Shown in pieces: positions 52,330 through 61,787 of a stretch of DNA of 64,000 nucleotides. The translations under genes and the position numbers were made by a program. Positions within the stretch are counted from its first letter, which is position 1. The number at the start of each line of letters is the position of its first letter. Location of the stretch: the NCBI GenBank assembly GCA_001310715.1, contig BAXV01000010.1:19064-83063 (forward strand), read 5' to 3'. The notes below the pieces were generated by a model. That model did no database searches. It saw only the letters and a program-made list of their open reading frames with translations, and had not been told where the DNA came from. This DNA is from Pseudovibrio sp. JCM 19062. GTDB lineage: Bacteria; Pseudomonadota; Alphaproteobacteria; Rhizobiales; Stappiaceae.

Positions 52330-52979
52330 ATGACTGAGATTTTATGGACACGTCCTGAAGGTGAGTGCTTGGCACTCTTGTGTTGGGCCATGGTGCGGGT
52401 GCGCCTATGGATTCCAATTTTATGAACCGGTTTGCGGAAGCTGCGGCTAAACATGGCGTTGCGGTAGCGCGGTTTGAGTTTGGTTATATGGCTAAGCGCC
52501 GGGAAACAGGGAAGAAATCGCCTCCGCCGCGGGCTGATAAGCTGATTGGTGAATACCAGAAGGCTGTGCAGTTGGTTCTGGATGAAGTTGAGGGGCCGGT
52601 CCTGATTGGCGGCAAGTCCATGGGTGGGCGTGTTGCGGCTGTGCTGGCGGGGAGCGAGAGCCTTCCGAAGCGGGTTTCTGGTGTGGTCTGTCTGGGCTAT
52701 CCTTTTCATCCTATTGGTAAATCTGATTTGGACGACTGGCGTTTGGAGCCGTTACAGCAGTCGCTGCGACCGATCTTTATCGCGCAGGGCGATCGGGATC
52801 AGATGGGGAACCAGAGTGAGGTGGAAGCCGTTGAACTTCCTAGCACAATTAGCATTGATTGGCTGGAGGACGGGAACCATGATCTGGCACCTCGAGGGGC
52901 TTCGCCGGCGACGTGGAATGGCAATATTGAGCAGTCGGCGCAAAAGACCGCAGAGTTCCTTAAGAGTTTGATAGATTGA
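52330..52979 (+). CDS. Alpha/beta hydrolase, KANL3/Tex30-like
   Basis: A small hydrolase of about 216 aa. The start MTEILWTRPEGE is followed by a missing base near 52362, then LGTLVLGHGAGAPMDSNFM, the nucleophile elbow IGGKSMGGRVA, LGYPFHPIGK, the Asp in IAQGDRD and the His in EDGNHDL. Members are esterases or thioesterases of uncertain substrate. A terminator follows. Confidence 0.82.
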
Positions 52980-52987
52980 GTTTTTTT

Positions 52988-53022
52988 ATGCCCCGCACTT
53001 TGAACGTGCGGGGCATTTTTCA
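52988..53022 (+). terminator. Rho-independent terminator
   Basis: The stem atgccccgcac / gtgcggggcat with a 7-base loop is followed by TTTTTC. The T-run upstream allows function in both directions. Confidence 0.88.
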
Positions 53023-53043
53023 TTTTGTGGCGGGGTATTTGAA

Positions 53044-54391
53044 ATGAATGATGCTGTTTGGACCGCTCGTCAAAGTGCCTGGGTTCCCAAGCCGGATGAT
53101 GCGCGTACGCCTTATGATGTGGATTATGCCCGCATCGTTCATTCTCATGCCTTCCGCCGCTTGCAGGGGAAAACCCAGATCCTCAATCTGGGAGACAGTG
53201 ACTTTTACCGCACCCGTTTGACCCATACTCTGGAAGTGGCGCAGATTGCCTCTGGCATTACGCGGCAAATCCGGGCGTTCTTCAAGGATCATCCGGCATA
53301 CGACTACATTCCGGATGAAAGCCTCGTAAATACAATCAGCTACTGCCACGACATTGGGCATCCGCCGTTTGGGCATGGGGGCGAAGTGGCGCTGAATTAT
53401 TGCATGCGCGATGCGGGTGGATATGAGGGCAATGGCCAGACCCTTCGGATCGTTTCAAAGCTGGAGAAGATGTCTGCCCGGCATGGCGCTGATCTGACGC
53501 GGCGGGCATTACTTGGGATGATGAAGTATCCGGTGGCTTTTTCACGGGTGCATAATCCGGACTTATCCCCGCAGCTTGCCGCCAATACTTCCACAGTGAG
53601 CCTGATTGACCGGAAGCGCTCGGCTCCACCCAAGTGTTTCATGGATGGGGAACAAGAGGTCGTGGACTGGGTGCTTGAGCCGCTGTGTGATCAGGACCGC
53701 TCATTGTTCTGCAGCTTTGAACGTAAAGACGGCAAGCACGGGAAATCCCTTTTTAAATCATGGGATTGCTCCATCATGGATCTGGCAGATGATATCGCCT
53801 ATGGGGTCCATGACTTTGAGGATGCGATTGCATTGGGGCTGGTTCGGGAGGAGCAGTTTCGGGAGGATATCTCAGCGGAAGACTGTGCCGCATTTCTGGA
53901 TGATCTGGTTGAAAGCAATCGGGAGAAATATTCCGGAAATCCCTATGAGCAGATGATTTCCGGACTGTTTGGTGCCCCCAATAGGCGAAAGCAGTTCATC
54001 GGAAAGCTGGTTCACTTCTTCATCGTTGCTGTGCAGATCGAAGAAACCGAGGCCTTTTCCGAGCCATTATTGAAGTACAAAGCTGCTCTGCCAGAGGGGC
54101 ACGCCAAGGTGCTTGATGCACTAAAGGCTTTGTCTTTAAACGGGTTATTCAGGCGCCCAATGTGCAACATCTTGAGTTCAAGGGGCAGACCATGGTGGTT
54201 GCTGTCTTTGAAACATTGATGAGTGAACCGGAAGCGTTCTTACCGGAAGAAGTCTACTTGGACTTCAAGAATGCTGAAGATGGTTCACGGGTTGTCTGTG
54301 ACTATGTGGCGAGTATGACGGATATGATGCTTATGAAAACCTATGACCGGCTGTTCAGCCGCGTATGGGGTCTATTTTTGACCATGTGTAG
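53044..54391 (+). CDS. dGTP triphosphohydrolase, anti-phage dGTPase-like
   Basis: An HD-domain dNTPase of about 449 aa. The start MNDAVWTARQSA leads to the conserved HAFRRLQGKTQILNLGDSDF, the first His in RLTHTLEVAQIA, the HD pair in CHDIGHPPFGHGGE, and the Asp in DLADDIAYGVHD. It hydrolyses dGTP to deoxyguanosine and triphosphate. The GHGGEVALNY and GGYEGNGQ signature resembles the dGTPase branch reported to protect Shewanella from phage; that link is by sequence memory. Two missing bases, near 54142 and 54363, break the C terminus. Confidence 0.86.
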
Positions 54392-54423
54392 CTGGAAATA
54401 ACCTGCATTTTCAATACTGTAAC

Positions 54424-54463
54424 GAAAAACGCTATCAGAGGTTATCTGACAGCGTTTTTTTGT
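54424..54463 (+). terminator. Rho-independent terminator of dGTPase gene
   Basis: The stem aaaacgct-a-tcag / ctga-c-agcgtttt with a 7-base loop and seven T follows the stop by about 30 bases. Confidence 0.82.
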
Positions 54464-54478
54464 GCGTTGGTTTGCGTT
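54458..54478 (+). repeat. Copy 2 of a 21-base dispersed repeat
   Basis: Identical to 10645-10665 and again followed by T-rich DNA ending GAGCTG. It begins in the T tail of the dGTPase terminator. Confidence 0.7.
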
Positions 54479-54601
54479 TTTTTACGCTTTTTCTGAGCTG
54501 TTGGGTCACACAACACGCATTTTCATTCACGCTGCCTGATCCAACATTTTTGCAGAGCGAATTCTTGTCGCTTGATCGACTCCAATCAAGCGGAACACGC
54601 T

Positions 54602-55588
54602 TTAGTCCTTGAACACCTTGTTGGCGTCCAGCTCATAATCCTTGGAGCAGAAGTCGCACTTAATATGCACTGTGCCTTCCGTTTTCATCTCGGTTTTGTC
54701 CGCCTCAGAAAAGTTCTGCATCATGGCTGTGATTTTTTTCTTCAGAGCAAGTGCACTTGTCGGCCATCGCCTGCGGGGAGAAGACGGATGCACCACGTTC
54801 GTGGAACAAACGATAGAGCAGACCTTCCACGGTGAGGCTTGGGTCGATGAGTTCTTCATCTTTCACGGTCTCGACCAGCGAACGGGCTTCAACCCATGCG
54901 TCGTCCTCGTCAACCTGATGGGCTTCGTGTCCTTCCGGTGCGTCGCCCGGATGGATGTCGGCCTGTTTCTGGCGGTCGCGAGACTGTGGCAGGAACTGAA
55001 CCATGAGGCCGCCGGCGATCCAGGAGTGCTCTGCACCGCCTTCCTCAGACTTGGTCAGCATTTCTGCTACGCCGAGCCGGACGAGGGTCGGGATCTGCTC
55101 CGACTTCTGGAAGTACTCGTGGGCGGCCTCTTCCAAAGAGGTGCCGTTGAGAACCACGATGCCCTGATAGCGGCTGGTGTGTGCGCCCTGATCGATTGTG
55201 AAGGCCAGATGGCCTTTGCCGAGCAGGTGGTCTGGCTTGAACCCATCTTGCGCAGCAACTTCAGCAACCTTTTCTGCATTGAACTGTGCCATTGCGCGCA
55301 GCCCGTCAGGCGCGTTGAAGTCAACAACGAGCACGGAAACTGCACCGTCAGTCTGCGCTTGCAGGGTCAGGCGGCCTTCAAACTTGAGGGTACTGCCAAG
55401 CATTGCTGTCAGAACAATTGCCTCTGACAGCAGCTTGTTGACCGGCGCAGGTACTTGTGCCGCGCCAGTATACTATTCAGCACCGGCCCCATATTGACGA
55501 TCCGACCGCGTACGTCCAGTGCTTCGACAGCGAACGGGACGACAGCGTCAACGCCAGCGGCGGTCGGTTGAGCAGGTGTATTTGTCAT
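54602..55588 (-). CDS. hslO: Hsp33 redox-regulated chaperone
   Basis: A cytoplasmic chaperone of about 328 aa that becomes active when its zinc Cys cluster is oxidised. The C-terminal cluster is intact: C-x-C in KCTCSEEK and C-x-x-C in KCDFCSKDY. The N-terminal domain starts ALDVRGRIVNMGPVLNSIL. Breaks lie near 55425 (one or two missing bases) and at the A-run near 54733, which has seven A where six restore the frame. It is downstream of argD-argF on the same strand. Confidence 0.92.
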
Positions 55589-55681
55589 TTTTTTTCCTAG
55601 AGCCTCCGCGCTCATTTCATGGCTGCGGCAGGCTCTACCTTTATTCTTGCGCATATCTTCTGTGAGAACCGGCAAACGGTT

Positions 55682-56623
55682 TTACAGATATGCTCTATCC
55701 TTCAGGCAAAGCATCCATGCACCACGCATAATGCCTTTTTGCGCGTGGAGACGGTTTTCTGCCTCGTCGAATACCACAGAATGCGGGCCGTCAATCACCT
55801 CATTTGTCACTTCTTCCCCACGATGTGCAGGCAGGCAGTGCATGAACAGAGCTAACTCGTTGGCTTCGCTCATCAGGCGTTCATTGACCTGATAAGGCGC
55901 CAGCATGTTGTGACGAGTCTCGGCATTATCGTCACCCATGGAAACCCAGCAATCGGTGATAACACAATCACTGTTTTTAACAGCAGCAAACGGGTCATCT
56001 GTTACGACGAGTTCAGCACCGGATGTATGCGCCTTTTCGATCCAATCAAGGGGCACCGTCAGTTCCTTTGGTGCGGCCACGTTAATTTTGAAGTCAAATT
56101 TGGAGGCGGCATCGATCCAGGAGTAAAGGACGTTGTTGCTATCCCCCACCCAGGAAACGGTTTTGCCCTTAATGCTTCCGCGGTGTTCTTCGAAGGTCAT
56201 GATGTCTGCCATGATCTGGCAGGGATGGGAAACCTTGGTCAGGCCATTGATGACCGGTACGGTTGCGTGTTCAGCCAGTTCTCTCACCGCATCATGATCC
56301 AGCATACGGATCATGATCAGGTCCACGAAACGGGACAGCACGCGGGCGGTGTCGGCAATGGATTCACCACGGCCAAGCTGCATCTCTGCGCCGGTCAGCA
56401 TGAGTGTTTCGCCGCCAAGCTCACGCATACCCACATCAAAGGAGATGCGGGTTCTGGTGGAAGGCTGTTCAAAGATCATGGCAAGCACTTTGCCAGCCAG
56501 TGGGCCCTGCCCGCGATGCACGCCGTTGCGGGTGGACTTGATCTGTTTGGCACCTTCCAAAATCAAGCGCAGGTCATCGCCAGAAAAATCACTGATATCG
56601 AGAAAGTGTTGTTGTTTTGTCAT
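55682..56623 (-). CDS. argF: Ornithine carbamoyltransferase
   Basis: An intact protein of about 313 aa that makes citrulline from ornithine and carbamoyl phosphate. The carbamoyl-phosphate motif STRTR and the HPCQ segment are present, as is the ornithine-side [14 protein letters not shown] 56623 ([15 protein letters not shown]) is preferred; an ATG nine bases upstream overlaps the argD stop. The gene is between argD and hslO. Confidence 0.95.
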   Translation of the reverse strand: MTKQQHFLDISDFSGDDLRLILEGAKQIKSTRNGVHRGQGPLAGKVLAMIFEQPSTRTRISFDVGMRELGGETLMLTGAEMQLGRGESIADTARVLSRFVDLIMIRMLDHDAVRELAEHATVPVINGLTKVSHPCQIMADIMTFEEHRGSIKGKTVSWVGDSNNVLYSWIDAASKFDFKINVAAPKELTVPLDWIEKAHTSGAELVVTDDPFAAVKNSDCVITDCWVSMGDDNAETRHNMLAPYQVNERLMSEANELALFMHCLPAHRGEEVTNEVIDGPHSVVFDEAENRLHAQKGIMRGAWMLCLKDRAYL

Positions 56624-56628
56624 AATGT

Positions 56629-57830
56629 TCATTTGGCAATCTCGGCAGTTTTCAGCTCGTTTTCCATGGCCACAGCAGCGGCTTCAATCTTTTCAACGAG
56701 GATGTCAATTTCTTCAGAGGTAATGGTCATTGGCGGCATAATGCGGAGCACGTTGTCTCCTGCCCCAACAGGCAGCAGGCCGTTGTTGCGCATGTGCGCC
56801 AGCAGCTGGGTATTTGGCACCTTGCATTTAAGACCCAGCATCAGGCCTTCGCCGCGCACCAGATCAAACACATTGCTGTGCTGATCGACCACACAGGCCA
56901 GCTTTTGCTTCAGCTGCAAGCCTTTTTCCTGAACAGCTTCCAGAAACCCCGGCTCCAGAACGATATCCAGAACAGCGTTGCCAACAGCCATTGCCAGCGG
57001 GTTGCCGCCGAATGTTGTGCCATGAACGCCGGGCACCATGCCGCTTGCCGCCTCATTGGTTGCAAGGAATGCGCCCATAGGGAAGCCGCCGCCGATGCCT
57101 TTTGCAATGGCCATCAGATCTGGTGCAACACCAGCCCATTCGTGGGCAAACAGTTTGCCGGTACGGCCTACCCCGGTCTGGATCTCGTCATAGATCAGCA
57201 GCAGTCCGTTTTCGTCACAGATGTCGCGCAGCCCTTTCAGGAAGGCAGGGTCCATGGAGCGGACGCCACCTTCGCCCTGAACAGGCTCCAGCATGATGGC
57301 TGCGGTTTCTGGTCCAACAATCTTCCTGACCGCTTCCAGATCGCCCACAGGCACCTGATCGAAGCCTTCCGGCGCAGGGCCGAAGCCTTCCAGATACTTT
57401 TGCTGACCGCCTGCGGCCAGTGCTGCCATGGTTCTGCCGTGGAACGCATTTTCAAAGGTGATGATGCGGTTCTTTTCCAGGTTGCCCTTGGCAAAGTGGT
57501 AGCGACGGGCGGCCTTCATGGCGCCTTCGGTTGCTTCCGTGCCGGAGTTGGTGAAGAACACAACATCGGCAAAGGTGTTGTCTGTCAGCCGCTTTGCCAG
57601 CTTCTCACCCTCTGGAATAGTGTAGAGGTTGGTGACGTGCCAAAGCTTTTCGGCCTGAGACTTGAGGCCTCGACGAGTTTGGGATGGGCATGACCCAAGC
57701 CGGAGACGGCAATACCGGAAGCACAATCCATATATCGTCGACCATCAGCCGCAATCAGCCAGACACCTTCCCCACGCTCGAACGCGAGGTCTGAGCGTGC
57801 ATAAGTCTGCATTAGCGACGAAGTCGTCAT
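56629..57830 (-). CDS. argD: Acetylornithine aminotransferase
   Basis: A PLP-dependent class III aminotransferase of about 400 aa. The PLP-binding Lys is in [16 protein letters not shown]. Other landmarks are [22 protein letters not shown] and [12 protein letters not shown]. One missing base near 57665 (HPKLVEALKSQAEK) breaks it. It converts N-acetylglutamate semialdehyde to N-acetylornithine. Directly upstream of argF, it forms an arginine operon. Confidence 0.94.
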
Positions 57831-58651
57831 TTCTTACTCCTCATGGATTGAGCTTTCTCGGTTTGCTCAAAAATCTTGGTTTTAAAAAAACAAAAAAACG
57901 CCAGTGGCGCTTCATGTGACACCTAATGTGCTCGGGTTTAAGGGAGGCGACATATAAACCGCGTTCCCTCAGGGCAGTCAATAACACGTATTGCCAGCAA
58001 TCAGTTACTCCTGCTCAGGAATTGTTTGCTGATCAACCACTCTTCTTTTTTTTAGTGCACGGCGAAAAGACTGCACGTGACGAAGGACGCATTGTGGCAT
58101 CTTTCAATAACGGAGTAGAGCGCAAATCCCCTCTTCAATGTCCAGTTTTTTTTCCATGGTTCTTCAGGTTAATTCAACACACCTTTAGCGTGCATCACCC
58201 TGCGATAGCTATGCATTCAACTGCGTCAGTGGACTCTGGATTTGCAGTTTATTAGTTCTTTTTACCAGTTGTTTTTTTGTAGATGCAGGCATGTATATAA
58301 TAGTGACGGGTTAACGCTATCAGCTCTTACTTTATGCTGGAAAGAATGCAGTAAAACTTGGTGCAACAAACAGCTCTTATTCTTTAGATTGACAATCTTC
58401 TCCCACCGCATGAAGGCTGTCACAGGTAAGTAGTAGTACGGCAATTCTGGGGACCGGTTTCTTCCCCACCTCAATTCTTCAAGGTTATTGCTCGCATTAG
58501 CGCCCATATAGTACTGTAGGATGAGAGTTATACACCATCTCGTAGTTACTGAACGCTGCAAGCACACACGCTCAGATAAGCGGCACTTTCGGATTCATCC
58601 GAACTGAGCGAATGCGTTTTGCGCGCCACTGAAGGAAGACGGGGGCCTTTA
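57831..58651. other. Long intergenic region between argD and gcrA
   Basis: This 821-base region is the longest non-coding stretch in the window. It must contain the divergent argD and gcrA promoters. One GATTC (58592-58596), a possible CcrM methylation site, lies 56 bases before the gcrA start. Open frames at 57926-58255 and 58262-58567 have no family resemblance and are not called. I see no tRNA or clear small RNA. Confidence 0.5.
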
Positions 58652-59208
58652 ATGAGCTGGACAGCAGAACGTGTAGAGTTATTAACGAAGTATGGGCGGA
58701 CGGGTTAAGCGCCAGCCAAATAGCGGGAGAGCTTGGCAATGTAACCCGAAACGCCGTGATAGGTAAGGTCCACCGGCTTGGACTTTCGGGACGCGCCAAA
58801 TCGGGAGGCGGCGCAACCAAAACGAGAAAGGCACCTGCCCCAGCGGCAAAGACTGCCACCTTTACCAAGCCAACCCCGACCGAAGCTGTTACAGCAGCTA
58901 TTCCAACCCCTATCCCCCGACAAATCCAACCAACAGTGTCCGGTGCCAACGCTCTTAAAGTTGAGCCAATTGCAACGATCGAAACCGAGATCGCTCCTCT
59001 TCCTTCCGCAGACATCTTCATTCCTGTTTCCGAGCGCGCCTCCATCCTGACATTGAACGAACGCACCTGTAAGTGGCCGATTGGCGATCCGAGTTCGGAT
59101 GACTTCTACTTTTGCGGTCGTCAGTCAGATTCAGGCACACCCTACTGCGCTCACCACCGCAGCATCGCCTATCAGCCCGTCAGCGACCGCCGTCGCCGCG
59201 CAAGCTGA
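58652..59208 (+). CDS. gcrA: Cell-cycle regulator GcrA
   Basis: A DNA-binding cell-cycle regulator of about 185 aa. The N-terminal GcrA HTH begins MSWTAERVELLTKLWADG and continues SASQIAGELGNVTRNAVIGK. A Pro/Thr-rich linker follows. The C-terminal domain holds the RTCKWPIGDP and CGRQSDSGTPYCAHH segments. One missing C near 58697 creates a stop after 18 codons. In Caulobacter GcrA binds methylated GANTC promoters with sigma-70. Confidence 0.93.
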
Positions 59209-59232
59209 TAAAAGCTGACAGAATGAGTTCTG

Positions 59233-59258
59233 AGCCGGGTCCTGCACCCGGCTTTTTG
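59233..59258 (+). terminator. Rho-independent terminator of gcrA
   Basis: The stem agccgggt / acccggct with a CCTGC loop runs into five T. Confidence 0.88.
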
Positions 59259-59320
59259 CTGTTTGGGGAACGGGTACTCAGCGCGTTGGAGCCCTTATCT
59301 GGCCTGCCATCTGCGCACAG

Positions 59321-59343
59321 AAAACCGCCTGTGGGCGGCTTTC
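59321..59343 (-). terminator. Rho-independent terminator of phoB
   Basis: On the minus strand, a GC-rich stem (gccgcc / ggcggt) with a short loop is followed by TTTT. It lies about 25 bases beyond the phoB stop. Confidence 0.75.
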
Positions 59344-59367
59344 AAATCCACAGGAAGCCCGAACCAA

Positions 59368-60062
59368 TTACCCGGAAGCAAACTGGTCGTTGAAGGCGTA
59401 GCCGGCGCCGCGGACGGTGCGGATGGGATCTTTCATGCGGCCTTTGTTGATGGCCTTGCGCAGGCGGCTACATGGACATCCACGGTGCGTTCGTCCACGT
59501 ACACGTCATGACCCCAGACCGCATCGAGCAGCTGTTCGCGGGAGTAGACGCGGCCCGGTGCGCTCATGAGGAACTCCAGCAGGCGGAACTCGGTTGGGCC
59601 AAGGTGGATTTCGCGGCCTGTTCTGTGCACACGGTGAGTTTCGCGGTCCAGCTCGATGTCGCCGGACTTGAGCATTGTTGCGACAACTTCTGGCGATGCA
59701 CGGCGGAAGATCGCACGAACGCGGGCCATGAGTTCAGGAACGGAGAACGGCTTGACGACATAATCGTCGGCTCCGGTCGCCAGTCCACGGATGCGTTCAG
59801 ACTCTTCTCCGCGCGCGGTGAGCATGATGATGGGCATGCGTTCGGTCTCGGTGCGTGCCCTGAGGCGGCGGCAGAGCTCGATGCCTGAAAGGCCCGGAAG
59901 CATCCAGTCGAGCAGAAGGAGGTCGGGCTGGCTTTCCTGCAACAGGAGTTCAGCCTCGTCTCCTCTAGCGCATACGTCCACAGTGTAGCCTTCTGCTTCC
60001 AGATTATAGCGGAGCAGCAGGCTGAGCGGTTCTTCGTCTTCTACAATCAGTATCTTTGGCAT
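59368..60062 (-). CDS. phoB: Phosphate regulon response regulator PhoB
   Basis: An OmpR-family regulator of about 231 aa. The receiver starts MPKILIVEDEEP, with the phospho-accepting Asp in LLLLDWMLPG and Lys in YVVKPFS. The C-terminal winged helix reads LGPTEFRLLEFLMSAPGRVY and ends VRGAGYAFND. One missing G near 59465 breaks the last 40 residues. It follows phoU and is the last gene of the phosphate operon; no phoR is in the window. Confidence 0.94.
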
Positions 60063-60191
60063 AGCCAAGTGCTCTCTCTGCACCTTCTGTTGTCAAGCAG
60101 TTTACCGACACTTGTGTTCATGTAAACCGCTTTAACCTATTGCAGTTGCGTTTGTTCTCATCCAACCGGCACCCACTTCTGGGTAACACGC

Positions 60192-60896
60192 TTAAGCGGA
60201 GGTGCTCCCTTCCAGTTCGTCCGTCTTTGGGCGATCTGCCGGGAGCTGGCTTCCGGTGGTCATGTAGTAGATGTTCTCAGCAATGTTGGTGGCGTGGTCG
60301 CCAATGCGCTCGATGTTCTTGGCGCAGAACAGCAGGTGGGCGCACATGGTGATGGAGCGTGGATCTTCCATCATGTAAGTGAGAAGCTGGCGGAACAGCG
60401 AGGTGTACAGAGCGTCGATCTCCTCATCGCGCTGATGTACGCGGCGCACCACTTCCAGATCACCTGAGGTGTAGGCGTCCAGAATGGCCTTGAGCTGTTC
60501 CAGAGCCATGTCAGACATGTGCTCCACACCAACAGCGAGCTGTTTGTTGTTGAATTCGCTCTCAATAGCCAGTGTGCGTTTGGCGATGTTCTTTGCCATG
60601 TCGCCGACGCGCTCCAGATCGTTGGAGATGCGCATGGCGGCTATGATGTCGCGCAGGTCGCTGGCCATTGGCTGGCGACGAGCGATTACGGAGATGCACA
60701 ACTCTTCCAGCTCGGCCTGCATGTTGTCGAGACGCTGGTCGGCCTCTTTGGTGCGGATTGCCAGTTCGCGGTCCTGCCGCAGCAGTGCGGTAACGGCATC
60801 ATGGACCAGAGTTTCCGCGAACCCGCCCATTTCGACGACACGTCCGGCCACTTCTTTCAGCTCTTCATTGAAGGAAGAGACGATATGATCTTTCAT
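60192..60896 (-). CDS. phoU: Phosphate signalling protein PhoU
   Basis: An intact all-helical protein of 234 aa with two PhoU repeats. Each has the ERVGDMAKNIAKR and ERIGDHATNIAENI signature that binds metal clusters. It links PstSCAB to the PhoR-PhoB system and represses the pho regulon when phosphate is high. ATG 60896 (MKDHIVSSFNEEL) follows a GGAG site. Confidence 0.96.
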   Translation of the reverse strand: MKDHIVSSFNEELKEVAGRVVEMGGFAETLVHDAVTALLRQDRELAIRTKEADQRLDNMQAELEELCISVIARRQPMASDLRDIIAAMRISNDLERVGDMAKNIAKRTLAIESEFNNKQLAVGVEHMSDMALEQLKAILDAYTSGDLEVVRRVHQRDEEIDALYTSLFRQLLTYMMEDPRSITMCAHLLFCAKNIERIGDHATNIAENIYYMTTGSQLPADRPKTDELEGSTSA

Positions 60897-60932
60897 CGGA
60901 TGATCTCCTTGGAGAACCACGTTTTTCTATTA

Positions 60933-61771
60933 TTAACCGAAACGGCCGGTGATGTAATCCTGCGTGCGCTGGTCTTTCGGGTTGGTGAAGATGTCGTTGG
61001 TGAGACCCTCCTCCACCAGATTGCCCAGATGGAAGAACGCGGTGTGCTGGGAGACACGAGCGGCCTGCTGCATGGAGTGGGTCACGATGACGATGGTGTA
61101 GTTCTGGCGCAATTCGTCGATCAGCTCTTCCACTTTCGCGGTGGCGATCGGGTCAAGCGCCGAGCATGGCTCATCCATCAGGATCACCTCAGGTGCCACA
61201 GCAATGGCACGGGCGATGCAAAGGCGCTGCTGCTGACCACCGGAGAGGCCTGTTCCCGGCTCGTCGAGACGGTCTTTGACTTCCTCAAACAGGCCTGCAC
61301 GTTGCAATGAACTTGCGACGATCGCTTCCAGATCGGTCTTGCTTTGGGCCAGACCGTGGATGCGCGGGCCGTAGGCCACGTTCTCGAAGATGGATTTCGG
61401 GAACGGGTTAGGCTTTTGGAACACCATGCCGACACGGGCGCGTAGTTCCACTACATCGATGCGTGGATCATAAATATCGTCGTTGTCGAGCAGGATATTG
61501 CCTTCTACACGGCAGATATCGATGGTGTCATTCATGCGGTTCAAACAACGCAGGAAGGTGGACTTGCCGCAGCCGGATGGACCGATCAATGCGGTCACGC
61601 GGTTTTTGCGCACGTCCAGATCGACGCCATGGAGGCCTGCTTGTTGCCGTAAAACACTTTTACGTCACGGCCCCGCATTTTCAGCGTTTCGCCGTCAGGT
61701 GAGACAGCCGGTGGGGCGCTCACTGTTGTATCTATTGCACTCAAGGTGTCTGTGGTCATTTCTAATGTCAT
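60933..61771 (-). CDS. pstB: Phosphate ABC transporter ATP-binding protein
   Basis: An ABC ATPase of about 279 aa. Walker A is GPSGCGKST, the signature is LSGGQQQR and Walker B is [12 protein letters not shown]. The first 60 residues, including [10 protein letters not shown], are separated by one missing C near 61638. It powers phosphate import with PstA and PstC. Confidence 0.95.
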
Positions 61772-61787
61772 GATCTTGCCTTTCAAA

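Noticed and set aside
57926..58255. Open frame in the argD-gcrA gap
   Set aside because: Low-complexity translation with no recognisable domain or good start context.
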